DNA of 64,000 nucleotides from Fusobacterium_C necrophorum_A (GCF_004134945.1 NZ_SBAP01000003.1:61798-125797); one strand, 5' to 3'. Shown: positions 26,963 to 36,004, counted from the first letter of the stretch. Program-made: numbers and translations. The notes: generated from the letters alone by a model not told the origin.

Positions 26963-27876
26963 ATGAAATTCCAAAATAGAGAAGCAATCAACTTTATATT
27001 TTGCAATCATCCATTATCAAATAAAACAGTGGATCCGGATTATGAAGAAGAATACGCCTTGGCTTTGCGTTTAGGTTTTAATGTCGCTCTATTCAGTTAT
27101 GAAGAATTGGAGCTTGGAAATTTAAAATTATTCCAACCTCCTGAAAAAGAAATAAAAGGATTCACTATTTATCGAGGTTGGATGATGAAACCAGAACTCT
27201 ATAAAAACTTTTATCAAAAATTATCGGAACGAGAAATCTTTTTAGTGAACTCCCCGGAAGAATATAACTACTGTCATTTACTACCAAAATGGTACGATGA
27301 AGTATTTCCAGAAACTCCAAAATCATATTGGACAACCGATAATTCCATAGAAGAAGCAGTTAAAATATTAAAAGAGGTAAAAAAAGATGCCATCATTAAA
27401 GATTATGTAAAAAGTCGAAAACATGAATGGAAGGATTGTTTTTTTATCCCTTTTCATCAGAATATGGAATACAAAAGAAAAATAATAGAAAATTTCATTC
27501 ATAGACAGGGTGAAAGTCTTATTGGCGGTATTGTCTTTCGAGAATTTGTAAGCTTAAAATCTCTAGGACTTCATCAAAAAAGTGCTATACCTATATCGGA
27601 AGAATATAGAATTGTGATTTTACTTGGAAAAATTATCTCTATTTCTTCTTATTGGATTCGCAAGGAAAAATAAATAGAGAGAAAATAGAGAATTTTGTTA
27701 CAAAATATATTCATAAAATAAAAAGTAACTTTTTTACGATAGACCTGGGAGTTTTAGAAAATGGCGAGCTTATCATCATTGAACTTGGAGATGGACAGGT
27801 ATCCGGTTTACAGGAAGAAAAAGTAGAAAATTATTATCGCAACATAGATTATCTTCTAACTAAAAAAATTTTTTAA
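26963..27876 (+). pseudogene. Frameshifted ATP-grasp protein (R2K-clade type)
   Basis: Two overlapping frames read as one protein. Frame 1 (26963-27673) carries the pre-ATP-grasp and central part: GFTIYRGWMMKPELYKNF, DAIIKDYVKSRKHEWKD, FREFVSL, EYRIVILLGKIISISSYW. Frame 2 continues from about 27655 with DSQGKINRE, FTIDLGVLENGELIIIELGDGQVSGL and stops at 27876. Joining W to D needs one extra base near 27655, so one base appears lost. The continued frame holds the Glu/Asp metal ligands, so frame 1 alone should be inactive. The family resembles ATP-grasp ligases of the R2K clade with unknown substrate. Promoter and RBS are intact, so the lesion may be recent or a sequencing error. Confidence 0.75.
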
Positions 27877-27893
27877 AAAAAATAAAAAAACTA

Positions 27894-27922
27894 TTGACAA
27901 AATAAAAAAATGAAGGTATATA
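27894..27922 (+). promoter_or_regulatory. Consensus promoter with no clear gene behind it
   Basis: TTGACA (27894-27899), 17 bp, TATATA (27917-27922). It is followed by a GGAAGGTGAG ribosome binding site and an ATG at 27951 that stops after eight codons. Confidence 0.7.
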
Positions 27923-28303
27923 AGTAGTAATTAAAAGGAAGGTGAGTCCGATGCAAGGAGATGAAAAAAAGAAATAGAAAAATCAGTGTTAACGCTAATG
28001 AGCTTTAAAAATTGAAAAAAGTTATTTTAAAAACGATTCTAGTGAAAATTGGTTAAATGGGGGAATTTATTATAAAGTATTTGTGACAGAAACTTTATTG
28101 TATAGATGGTTTCGGATAGTATGAAACCGGATTTCTCAAAGAATTGTTTTATTTCACTCTGGGAAGGATTCCCAAAAAGATAGGAACGAAAAAGAAAAAT
28201 AAGGGCAAATTTGAGGAATCGAATTTTTATCAAGATAGAATCGTATGAAAATGATATACGGAGGTGATTCCAAAATTTTTGAAATAGAAGAAGTAATATG
28301 ATG
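27923..28303 (+). other. Transcribed-looking stretch without an intact gene
   Basis: About 380 bp between a consensus promoter and a strong terminator. The best-placed frame (ATG 27951, good RBS) encodes only MQGDEKKK; a second ATG at 27961 gives 15 codons. No plus frame exceeds about 40 codons, and short stretches such as GGIYYKVFVTETLLYRWF are followed by stops. It is either the remnant of a decayed gene with live signals or a small RNA. A 116-codon minus-strand frame here is low-complexity and lacks an RBS, so I did not call it. Confidence 0.45.
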
Positions 28304-28345
28304 AGCTCCAGATTTTCGAAGAAAAAAATCTGGAGCTTTTTTATT
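28304..28345 (+). terminator. Strong intrinsic terminator
   Basis: A 12-bp perfect stem, AGCTCCAGATTT (28304-28315) with AAATCTGGAGCT (28326-28337), followed by six T on the plus strand. It closes the unit started by the promoter at 27894. Confidence 0.8.
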
Positions 28346-28423
28346 TCTTTCTCAAAACCTCTTGATAAGAACTTCTCAATATCATGCATAATACATCCAT
28401 GTTTTCTGTAAACTTTCCCTTTT

Positions 28424-28960
28424 TCATTCTGAGACTATTTTTCGGAAAGATTTTCGGTATTCTTCATAAAATTTTTCGTTAAAGCAAGCTAAAATAATAT
28501 GCATTTCATAATCTTGATTTTCCTGTAACCATTTTAAAATGGTGGATATGGAAATATAGCTTGCTTCTTGAAGCGGATAACCATAGGCACCTGTGGAAAT
28601 TGCCGGAAAGGCAAGGCTGTGAATGCGAGATTTCTTTGCCAAATTCAGAGAATTCCAATAACAATTTCCTAGCATGAGACTATCGTCTTTTTTTCCGGAA
28701 TAAATAGGTCCTACTGTATGAATAACCCATTTTGCTTTTAATTGATATCCCTTTGTTATTTTAGCTTCCCCGGTATTACATCCGTGTAAATGATAACATT
28801 CTTGGAGCAGTTCGGGTCCTGCTGCTCGATGGATAGAACCATCCACTCCTCCTCCACCTAACAAAGTCTTATTCGCTGCATTTACAATGCAATCACATTC
28901 CAGTTTCGTAATGTCGGTAATTTGTAAAGTAATACTGCTTTTCCCTATGTTATATATCAT
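28424..28960 (-). CDS. Macro-domain ADP-ribose hydrolase
   Basis: 178 residues, one macro domain of the YmdB/MacroD type: CDCIVNAANKTLLGGGGVDGSIHRAAG binds ADP-ribose, then GEAKITKGYQL, VIHTVGPIY and FPAISTGAYGYP. The family removes O-acetyl or ADP-ribosyl groups from metabolites, proteins or nucleic acids. Its ATG overlaps the stop of the reconstructed DUF5131 frame (ATGA), so it was translationally coupled to that now-broken gene. The C terminus is intact. Whether it acts in housekeeping or with mobile-element cargo is not decided by the sequence. Confidence 0.88.
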   Translation of the reverse strand: MIYNIGKSSITLQITDITKLECDCIVNAANKTLLGGGGVDGSIHRAAGPELLQECYHLHGCNTGEAKITKGYQLKAKWVIHTVGPIYSGKKDDSLMLGNCYWNSLNLAKKSRIHSLAFPAISTGAYGYPLQEASYISISTILKWLQENQDYEMHIILACFNEKFYEEYRKSFRKIVSE

Positions 28961-29306
28961 ATTTGACCTCCTCTGTTTTTAGGAAAAGAGTCGCATTTCC
29001 CACATTGACTGCAACCATTGCATATCAATTTCATACTGCAAGTTTGACAACGCTCTCTATAATATGGCTTATTAATTCTTCGTCGGAAACAATACGCCCC
29101 CACTTATCGTAAAGTTTGAACTCTATCGGCTTTCCTTGAAAATTCAATCCGGATTTAAAAGCTTGTTGGCTTTGTAAAAAATTTTTCTCAATTTTATACA
29201 GTCTGTTATCTTTTACAAAACGCCTTCCTGTTCCACAAAAAACAAATGTTACCTTGCTTTCGACACATTTAACATAACCATGCCACAGATTCCATATATC
29301 ATGCAC
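28957..29306 (-). pseudogene. Internally deleted and frameshifted DUF5131 (Gp37/Gp68-type) gene
   Basis: The N terminus MHDIWNLWHGYVKC matches the conserved start of DUF5131 proteins, normally MHDIWNPWHGCxKxSxGC, but the key Cys of WHGC is Tyr. The sequence then jumps straight into the family's C-terminal region (FVKDNRLYKI, QAFKSGLNFQGKPIEFKLYD), losing an estimated 130-150 codons. Near 29070 the frame breaks; a shift restores RERCQTCSMKLICNG and a CxxCxxCxxC tail (CNGCSQCGKC) ending at the TGA over the macro ATG. The original protein would be a cysteine-rich, radical-SAM-like phage/mobile-element protein of unknown function. Two independent lesions make this a clear pseudogene. Confidence 0.65.
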
Positions 29307-29364
29307 ATTCTTTCAACTCACTTTCCTAATTTTTAAAGTATTTCTTATCTGAATTAACTTCCCC

Positions 29365-29463
29365 TTATTCATCTAGTTCCCAGTGTCCACTTTTCTCTTT
29401 TCCAATATATCGAACATCAGGAATATCTTCTATATATCTTGTAATTGTTTTCTCACTTGAATT
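29365..29463 (-). pseudogene. Vestigial C terminus of an AlbA_2/winged-helix regulator
   Basis: The 33-codon minus frame NSSEKTITRYIEDIPDVRY...SGHWELDE ends in TAA at 29365. It is nearly collinear with the C terminus of the intact regulator at 39713-41128 (SEKTITRYIKSISNVKY...NGHWEVD). No upstream part of the gene remains. Confidence 0.7.
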
Positions 29464-29511
29464 ATGAATATTTCCTTTCTAATAGATTTATTTTAACTCA
29501 CTTTATTCATA

Positions 29512-30048
29512 TTAATCCCATTCATATTTTTTTGTGAATTCTTCCCAAGACTTTGAAAATTCTTTATTTTTAAATGCTTCCTTGAGACCGGAGAGTTGTT
29601 TCAATCGAAATACTTCATCTCCATCCATTCCCAACATTTCTGCAATTTCTGTATCTGTCTTTCCTTCTCCAACCAACCTGATAACTATTTTGGACATATC
29701 TAAAACTTGATGCGTTCCTCTCGCACGGTTAAATTGAATCGTTGCAGCTATCCTTTTAACAATGTCGTGTTCTAAAATAACTACCGGTATTTCTTTTATA
29801 TTTAATTTTTTTGCAACCATATAGCGATGAAATCCATCTACGATACAATACTTGTTATTTTCATCTTTTATAACTGCTATTGGATAGCAAAATCCATTTT
29901 CTATAATTGAAATTTCCAATAATTTCATTTCAGGTGCTGCCACTATATTAGGATTATAATCATTAGCATAAACTTCATCTATAGGGACTAACTTTGTTTC
30001 CATCGCCAAAATTTTAACTTTTTGCATCACTTTTATCCAACCTTTCAT
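29512..30048 (-). CDS. ParB/IbrB-like nuclease-domain protein
   Basis: 178 residues. The ParB N-terminal-like domain has LVPIDEVYANDYNPN, ENGFCYPIAVI, YCIVDGFHRYMVA (the GxxRxxA-type motif in the GFHRY form) and the IQFNRARGTHQ box, followed by a small helix-turn-helix segment (TDTEIAEMLGMDGDEVFRLKQL). This matches IbrB, partner of the PAPS-reductase-like IbrA. The start overlaps ibrA by 35 bp. Alternative starts at 30027 and 30003 are possible and none has a strong RBS, so coupling to ibrA is likely. Members are found on phages and islands; enzymatic function is unproven. Confidence 0.75.
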   Translation of the reverse strand: MKGWIKVMQKVKILAMETKLVPIDEVYANDYNPNIVAAPEMKLLEISIIENGFCYPIAVIKDENNKYCIVDGFHRYMVAKKLNIKEIPVVILEHDIVKRIAATIQFNRARGTHQVLDMSKIVIRLVGEGKTDTEIAEMLGMDGDEVFRLKQLSGLKEAFKNKEFSKSWEEFTKKYEWD

Positions 30049-31288
30049 TAAAATATATTATTTTATTCTCTATTTCATCTTTTTCCAACATTGCCTTTAA
30101 TTCGGCATCATCTCGTTTCGTTTGAGAAAAGGATAATCCTCTGCCATAATAATCATTTTTTAAGATCATTTTTGCACATCTTCTCCATGAAGCTATTTTC
30201 TTTTGAGATTCTAAATGTTTCGGTCCAAAGTCCCGCATTGGCATACTTTTTTTCACTTCATACCACTCAATAAATCTCTCAATTTTTCTTGCATAGTGAA
30301 TCATTAAATCATAATTTTTGATTCCTATACTCTCTAAGAGAAAAATCGTGTATTCTTGCCAAGTTAAATGACTTGGTTTTTCCAACTTCATATACCCAAG
30401 AGCTAAACTCTTAGCATAAATGTTTCCAAAATTGACTCCCCCAACTCTTATTAAAAGTTTTGACCATGTTTCCGGTTCTATTGCTTTAAACTGATTTAAT
30501 CCTTTTCTTTGGTCATCTCCATAAGGCTGACAGATCCTTGCCTCGTGAATAGATAGTCCAGACTTGTAAAGTAGTTCATACAATTTATTATATTTCAAAT
30601 CAAATTTAGAAACGGCTATCCATATATCTCTTGTTTCCCAATCATAAATAGGATAAAAATTATAAATTGGAAGATTCCACGGAGTTTGTACTCGAGTTGT
30701 CCAATTACAATCTTTCCATTTTTCTTTTCTGAGGGATACAATTGCTCTAAAACGATTAAAACTTTCATTTGTTCTAATAGCAACACCACACATAACTGGT
30801 TTGTCGTGCTTTTTTTGATACCATTTTGCAAAAGATACAATGAATGTTTCAAATTGCATACCGCGTATAAAAAAATCCCAGCCGTATTTAGAAAGATAAT
30901 TTTCCTCATTGATACAATCTTTAGGCATATCTCTTATCCAAAATTCTTTCTGTCTTTTATCCCAACAAAGCCAATGGGTACTTAATTGACTTACTGAATT
31001 TCTTAAAACTAATGGTAGGCAAACCCAATAAAATTCATCAATTTGACTTAAATTTCTGAGCTCCTTTACGTGTTCAATAGTATATTTATAATTTCCTTCC
31101 AAATCAATAAATAATACATCAAATTTTTTATTTTTCTTTTTCGCAACCAGATTTGCCAATTGTAACATAACAGAGCTGTCTTTACCGCCAGAAAATGAAA
31201 AGTATACGGCAAAATTTTCTGAAAAAATTTTTTCTAATCTTTCAATGGTAGCATCATAGACATTCTTTACTACATAGACTTTTCCCAC
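30014..31288 (-). CDS. IbrA-like PAPS reductase/ATP-pyrophosphatase family protein
   Basis: 424 residues. The N-type ATP pyrophosphatase loop is YFSFSGGKDSSVMLQLA near residue 31, followed by a Trp-rich region, YPIYDWETRDIWIAV, and ARICQPYGDDQRKGLNQF, the marks of the PAPS-reductase-like IbrA/DUF3440 family. IbrA and IbrB were named as regulators of immunoglobulin-binding protein expression in E. coli; related PP-loop enzymes activate or move sulfur, and a nucleic-acid modification role is only an inference. The start is GTG at 31288, with GGGGGAGG 9 bases upstream. A palindrome and -10 lie just before it. Confidence 0.78.
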   Translation of the reverse strand: MGKVYVVKNVYDATIERLEKIFSENFAVYFSFSGGKDSSVMLQLANLVAKKKNKKFDVLFIDLEGNYKYTIEHVKELRNLSQIDEFYWVCLPLVLRNSVSQLSTHWLCWDKRQKEFWIRDMPKDCINEENYLSKYGWDFFIRGMQFETFIVSFAKWYQKKHDKPVMCGVAIRTNESFNRFRAIVSLRKEKWKDCNWTTRVQTPWNLPIYNFYPIYDWETRDIWIAVSKFDLKYNKLYELLYKSGLSIHEARICQPYGDDQRKGLNQFKAIEPETWSKLLIRVGGVNFGNIYAKSLALGYMKLEKPSHLTWQEYTIFLLESIGIKNYDLMIHYARKIERFIEWYEVKKSMPMRDFGPKHLESQKKIASWRRCAKMILKNDYYGRGLSFSQTKRDDAELKAMLEKDEIENKIIYFNERLDKSDAKS

Positions 31289-31367
31289 AACATTTTACCT
31301 CCCCCAAAAAACCTAATTGATAAATACTTGATTGAAAAGTTATTGTGATAAAAAACTTTTCATATGT

Positions 31368-31409
31368 ATTATAGCATATATCTAAAATTTTCTTAAATTT
31401 TAGATATAT
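31368..31409 (-). promoter_or_regulatory. ibrAB promoter region with perfect 14-bp palindrome
   Basis: Minus strand: arms 31409-31396 and 31389-31376 (ATATATCTAAAATT and its complement, 6-nt spacer) end 2 bp upstream of TATAAT (31373-31368). No consensus -35 is present; the palindrome covers that position, as an operator or activator site would. Confidence 0.6.
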
Positions 31410-31464
31410 ATCATAAACTCTTTCTTTTTTATGCGGATAGTATTTTTCAAGTACTTTTTTATAT

Positions 31465-32841
31465 TTATGAAGATTTTTCTGTAATATATTTTTTATTATT
31501 TCTATGAACAATAAAAACGGCTAAAAGAAAAGAAAATACGTCAGAAACAGGTTGTAATAAATAGATTCCAAGTTCTCCATAGAAATTGCTAAGTAAGTAT
31601 AATAGAGGAATATAGAAAATACCTTGCCTTGAAATGGAGATGAACAATGACCAAAAATATTTCCCTATGTTTTGCATTAACATACTGCTGACTGCAAAAT
31701 ATCCTAAAAGCGGCATGGAGATACATTGCATTCTGAGTATTTGTACGCCTATAAAAATGACTTCATCATCTTTTGACAGTATTCTAATAAAATGTTCTGA
31801 AAAAAGGTATAACAATGTTGCAGATAGCATTAAAAATATAGTCCCTACGACAACTGTCAATGTAAAAGCTGATTGAACCCTATCATATTTTTTCGCACCA
31901 TAATTCATGGCACAAATGGGTTGGAATCCCTGCCCCCATCCAATCATAATCATATAAGCGATGGCAACAATCCTTGAACTTACAGTGAATGCTGCAATAA
32001 TACTATCTCCGTAACTTGCCGCCACTCTGTTCAATAAAACTAAGGAAATACTTGTAATCACCTGTCTTGAAAAATTTGGCATTCCTCCCACGAGAATATG
32101 ATAGATACGTTCTTTACTACAGGTTACATTTTTCCAAGAAATGGAAAAACTTTTATTTCTTTTTGCTAAGATAGTCAAAGAAATGCAACTCACTATTTGT
32201 CCGGTTAACGTTGCATATCCGGCTCCAACAAATCCAAATTTCAGTCCAAATATAAAGATCGGATCCAATATCATATTACTAAATATTCCCAAAAGCAAGC
32301 CTATCATTCCATCTTTCACATTTCCACAAAGTCGTAGTTGATTGTAAAGAGTCGTAGAATACAAACTAAATGGAATACCGATGATAATTACTTTCAAGTA
32401 TTCCATCGTAAATTTAAGCAAATGCTCGGAAGCATTTCCACCGATAAATTTCGATAGATCCAACAGAAAAATCCATGAAAAAACAGCTATCAGAAATCCG
32501 ATGAAAATCGAAAAAGCAATTGCTAGAGAAGATATCACGGCAGCTTCTTTGTCATCTTGTTCTCCAAGTTTTTTAGACATAATATTTCCGCTACCATAGC
32601 CAAACCAAAAGCCGACAGCTTGAATCATGCTTACAAAGCTAAATACGACACCGATAGCAGCTGTCATGGATTTGTTATCTAAAAGTCCAACAAAAAATGT
32701 GTCTGTCAAAGTATAAATCATCACGATTAACATTCCAATGATTGTTGGAACTGACATCCTTATTAGCAAAGGCAATATTGGTTTATTTAAAATATTTACT
32801 CTTGTCAATTCTTTTTGATTTATTTCATTTTTTGAACTCAT
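31465..32841 (-). CDS. MATE-family multidrug/cation antiporter
   Basis: 458 residues with twelve predicted helices in two MatE repeats; NILNKPILPLLIRMSVPTIIG is the typical N terminus and GWGQGFQPICAMNYGA the conserved loop of the second half. MATE proteins expel drugs or metabolites with Na+ or H+. The ATG lies 1 bp after the Rph-like gene's stop, and its RBS AAAGGG is inside that gene, so the two are tightly coupled. Placement under a TetR repressor suggests inducible efflux. The substrate is unknown. Confidence 0.88.
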   Translation of the reverse strand: MSSKNEINQKELTRVNILNKPILPLLIRMSVPTIIGMLIVMIYTLTDTFFVGLLDNKSMTAAIGVVFSFVSMIQAVGFWFGYGSGNIMSKKLGEQDDKEAAVISSLAIAFSIFIGFLIAVFSWIFLLDLSKFIGGNASEHLLKFTMEYLKVIIIGIPFSLYSTTLYNQLRLCGNVKDGMIGLLLGIFSNMILDPIFIFGLKFGFVGAGYATLTGQIVSCISLTILAKRNKSFSISWKNVTCSKERIYHILVGGMPNFSRQVITSISLVLLNRVAASYGDSIIAAFTVSSRIVAIAYMIMIGWGQGFQPICAMNYGAKKYDRVQSAFTLTVVVGTIFLMLSATLLYLFSEHFIRILSKDDEVIFIGVQILRMQCISMPLLGYFAVSSMLMQNIGKYFWSLFISISRQGIFYIPLLYLLSNFYGELGIYLLQPVSDVFSFLLAVFIVHRNNKKYITEKSS

Positions 32842-32842
32842 A

Positions 32843-35323
32843 TTAACAACCCTTTACAATACCTGTATTACCATCCACTTCTATGGTATCTCCGTCTTTC
32901 AATTTTGTAGTTGCAAATCCTACTCCAAGAACTGCCGGAATATTAAACTCTCTTGCGACAATTGCGGCATGACTTAAAGCGGATCCGGTATCTGCTACAA
33001 CAGCACTTGCTAATTTAAATAAGGGAGTCCATTCGGGATCTGTAAAATGACAAACCAATATATCGCCTTTTTTCATTTTATAAAATTCTTCCGGGCTATT
33101 TATGACACACACTCTTCCAACGCTAATCCCGACACTTCCGCTTACTCCTTTTAGAACATCTCCATTTGTTTTAAAAATTAACAACTTGGAAGCATCCCAT
33201 ACTTTCATTGCCAGAGGAAATTTTTCATTTCTCCTATTTATTTTTTCTTTGTCTGCTTCATTTAGCTTCCCTCTATCCATTGCTTCCAAAAGTTCTCTAT
33301 AAAACAGATTGGCGACTCCGACTTCATAATTTACATCACCAAGAAGGATGGTATTGATTCTTTTTACACATTGTCTTACATAATAAAATAAAGTTTCCCA
33401 AAGATATTGACTTTCTTCACGAACCACATGAAAATATCGAAAATATTTTATTTGTTTTTCTATCTCCGGATACTGAGTTCCATAAATTTTCTCTAAACTT
33501 TTCATCAAGTTAGAAAAGTCTTTCGCCTCCTCCCTCTTATCGCTATTTTCATCCGCATCTAATATCGGTCTTACTATATTTAACAATCTGTCAGGCTCTT
33601 CCATAAATGTTTTTGCAGCCAAACAATAACAGTTATAATCAGATTTGAAGCCATTATCTTCCATAAATTTATCTGTTATCTGTTTAAACTTCTCATACTT
33701 TTCACACAATGTTCGGAAAGCTTCTCCGGAAATAATAGCTTTGTTTAAACGTTTATCTTTCCTTATCTCGTAAGCTATTTTATAGATGTCATCGGCAACT
33801 ACTGATGTTCTATTCTCTAAATCCCAATAAAAATCAAAGGAGGAATACTTTTTATTTACTTTTTTTATTATTTTATCAAATTTCTTGTTATTTAAAACGG
33901 AGGGGAATAAAGCATATTTAAATCTGTCATAAGCAAGTTTTTGTAAGAGAATATAGCTTTCTTCCATGAATTTTTTGCCTTCCTCTAATGTCATATTCTC
34001 AAAATTGAAAGCCTTCATTTTTTCTATTTCAGCTTGATATCTCTTCAAAAAATCCTTGCATTTATCGGAGCAAGCACGGAAATCTTTCATCTCTCTCAAA
34101 AGCTTAAAAAATTGAAATATATTTTTATTGATTCTTTTTCCCCTATCAGAAAAAGTTTGTATGCCATCGTCATCTATGATTGGATTTCTTGGTAAAACGA
34201 TTCCGCCTTCTAGTAAAATATTCATTTTCTGATCGTTGATTGCCGTTAAATAGTCAAAATCAAGGACTCTATGTGCAAAGGGTATTTTTTCCAAAAGGAA
34301 TGCCATTATTTCTCGTGTACTTTTATTTATTTTTTTACCCTTTGTATATTTTTCCACGAAATGATCCTCTGCTATAGTATTTACAGCATTTTTCAATGTA
34401 GTAATCGCTCTCGCCTGTAAAATATACACAACGTCATTTTGAATAGCCCATTCAATATCCATAGGTACCCCGTAATGCTTTTCTATTTCCAATCCATATG
34501 TTATAAGCATAGATAGCTCCCTATCGTTTAATGCACGATTTTTTCTTTTATCGGCACTGACTGCCACTTCCATGGTTCCTTGATCGCCATATATAATCTG
34601 TGTTTCTTTACTACCGATATGTATTTCCACTATATTTCCTGATTTATCGACAATATAACTATCTGCGGTTACTCTTCCGCTTACCACACTTTCCCCTAAA
34701 CCAAAACTGGCATTGATTTGCATTTCATCTTCTTTTTTGTTCACAGGATTCACAGTAAACAAAACTCCTGCTTTTTCACTCTCTACCATTTCCTGAACGA
34801 CAACTGCAATAGAAACCGCATTTTGATCATAGCCTTGATGAAATCTATAGCTTACAGCTCTATTTCCCCAAAGTGAGGCGTAACAATTCCGTACTTGATT
34901 TAATACATTTTCTATGCCCTGTACATTTAAAAAGGTATCTTGTTGCCCTGCGAAACTCGCATCCGGTAAATCTTCCATGGTTGCCGATGAACGCACGGCA
35001 ACTCTTATACTATCTCCCAGATTACAATATTTTTCTCTTATTGCTTTCTCCAATTTTTCCGGAAATTTTCCGGACTTTATTTTTTCTCTAAAATCATCAG
35101 CCATATTTAATAAAATATTTTCATCGTTTCCTGCTTTTTGAATTCTATTTTGAATCAGAACATCGATACCATTTTCTTTTAAAAACTCTTGATATGCCTC
35201 TGCCGTGATAACAAAGCCATTGGGAACATTTATTTTGGCAGCAGCCATTTCTCCGAGATTCGCTCCCTTTCCTCCCGCAATGAATACATCTTCTTTTTTT
35301 ATTTCTTTAAAATCCAGTATCAT
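32843..35323 (-). CDS. Rifampin-phosphotransferase-like (PEP-synthase family) dikinase
   Basis: 826 residues. An N-terminal PPDK/PEP-synthase ATP-grasp domain (AGGKGANLGEMAAA, VAVRSSATMEDLPDASFAGQQDT, DIEWAIQNDVVYILQARAIT) spans residues ~1-310, a long middle domain ~320-730 resembles no central-metabolism enzyme, and the swivelling phosphohistidine domain closes the protein with SHAAIVAREFNIPAV (His785). There is no PEP-binding TIM barrel after it. This order and length fit Rph antibiotic phosphotransferases (about 865 residues) better than true PEP synthase. The middle domain would bind the substrate, so rifamycin itself is not assured. Strong RBS GAAAGGAGAG. Confidence 0.75.
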   Translation of the reverse strand: MILDFKEIKKEDVFIAGGKGANLGEMAAAKINVPNGFVITAEAYQEFLKENGIDVLIQNRIQKAGNDENILLNMADDFREKIKSGKFPEKLEKAIREKYCNLGDSIRVAVRSSATMEDLPDASFAGQQDTFLNVQGIENVLNQVRNCYASLWGNRAVSYRFHQGYDQNAVSIAVVVQEMVESEKAGVLFTVNPVNKKEDEMQINASFGLGESVVSGRVTADSYIVDKSGNIVEIHIGSKETQIIYGDQGTMEVAVSADKRKNRALNDRELSMLITYGLEIEKHYGVPMDIEWAIQNDVVYILQARAITTLKNAVNTIAEDHFVEKYTKGKKINKSTREIMAFLLEKIPFAHRVLDFDYLTAINDQKMNILLEGGIVLPRNPIIDDDGIQTFSDRGKRINKNIFQFFKLLREMKDFRACSDKCKDFLKRYQAEIEKMKAFNFENMTLEEGKKFMEESYILLQKLAYDRFKYALFPSVLNNKKFDKIIKKVNKKYSSFDFYWDLENRTSVVADDIYKIAYEIRKDKRLNKAIISGEAFRTLCEKYEKFKQITDKFMEDNGFKSDYNCYCLAAKTFMEEPDRLLNIVRPILDADENSDKREEAKDFSNLMKSLEKIYGTQYPEIEKQIKYFRYFHVVREESQYLWETLFYYVRQCVKRINTILLGDVNYEVGVANLFYRELLEAMDRGKLNEADKEKINRRNEKFPLAMKVWDASKLLIFKTNGDVLKGVSGSVGISVGRVCVINSPEEFYKMKKGDILVCHFTDPEWTPLFKLASAVVADTGSALSHAAIVAREFNIPAVLGVGFATTKLKDGDTIEVDGNTGIVKGC

Positions 35324-35350
35324 AGCTATCTCTCCTTTCTCTTCGACGGA

Positions 35351-35947
35351 TTATGTTTCTATATATCTACAAACAATTCCGGAGATGTAAATATACAATA
35401 CTTCGTCAAAAGTATTTTCATTAAAATGTTGATTATGGCAACATAATAGAAAGCTACCTATAAAAGCATTGGATAAACCTTGCTTATCAACACTTTTTAC
35501 CACTTTATTTTCTTCCCAATACTCTATCAATCTGTCTAAAAAATTACTATACAGACTTTCCATTCTGTTTCCTTCTTTAAATTCATGACTTAGAAATATT
35601 TTAAAAGCATCTCTATAAATGGACTGATTTCTGATTTTTTTTGCAAGATCTATAGAGCCATTATAAATTACATCGGAAAGAAATTTTTGTGGATTCTCTA
35701 AAGAATAAGAAATTTCTTTTTCAATAGTATCCAATTTTTGTATTAACCTATATGCCATTAAATCCATAATAAGAGCTTCTTTATCTTTCCAGAAATTATA
35801 AAAACTCCCTTGGGCTATCCCTACTCTTTTCGTTAATTCTGAAATATTTAATGATTTTGTACCTTTGTCATGAAATAAATCAAGGGCTGTTTCCATAATC
35901 TTTTCCTTAATTTTTAGCTTTTCTTCCTTCGTAAATGCCTTTGCCAT
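35351..35947 (-). CDS. TetR-family transcriptional regulator
   Basis: 198 residues. The N-terminal helix-turn-helix (TALDLFHDKGTKSLNISEL, then VGIAQGSFYNFWKDKEALI) is typical of TetR; the C-terminal ligand domain is not identifiable. It is the first gene of the operon with the Rph-like dikinase and MATE pump, so it probably represses them and itself and responds to their substrate. Two similar palindromes lie within 120 bp upstream. RBS GGAGGTTAAAA. Confidence 0.88.
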   Translation of the reverse strand: MAKAFTKEEKLKIKEKIMETALDLFHDKGTKSLNISELTKRVGIAQGSFYNFWKDKEALIMDLMAYRLIQKLDTIEKEISYSLENPQKFLSDVIYNGSIDLAKKIRNQSIYRDAFKIFLSHEFKEGNRMESLYSNFLDRLIEYWEENKVVKSVDKQGLSNAFIGSFLLCCHNQHFNENTFDEVLYIYISGIVCRYIET

Positions 35948-35976
35948 TTTTTAACCTCCAAGACTTATAAGCATAC

Positions 35977-36004
35977 CTATGAATATTTTATATTTTATTC
36001 ATAG
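35977..36004. promoter_or_regulatory. Putative TetR operator 1
   Basis: CTATGAATA (35977-35985) and TATTCATAG (35996-36004) form a perfect 9-bp dyad with a 10-bp AT spacer, 30 bp upstream of the tetR start. The half-site TGAATA recurs in the palindrome at 36027-36066. Confidence 0.55.

Noticed and set aside
28039..28389. 116-codon minus-strand frame
   Set aside because: Low-complexity Phe/Leu/Ile composition, no RBS, and it crosses the strong plus-strand terminator at 28304-28337.
31254..31511. 85-codon minus-strand frame between the MATE gene and ibrA
   Set aside because: It overlaps both ibrA and the MATE gene, runs through the ibrA promoter palindrome, and has no RBS or family pattern.
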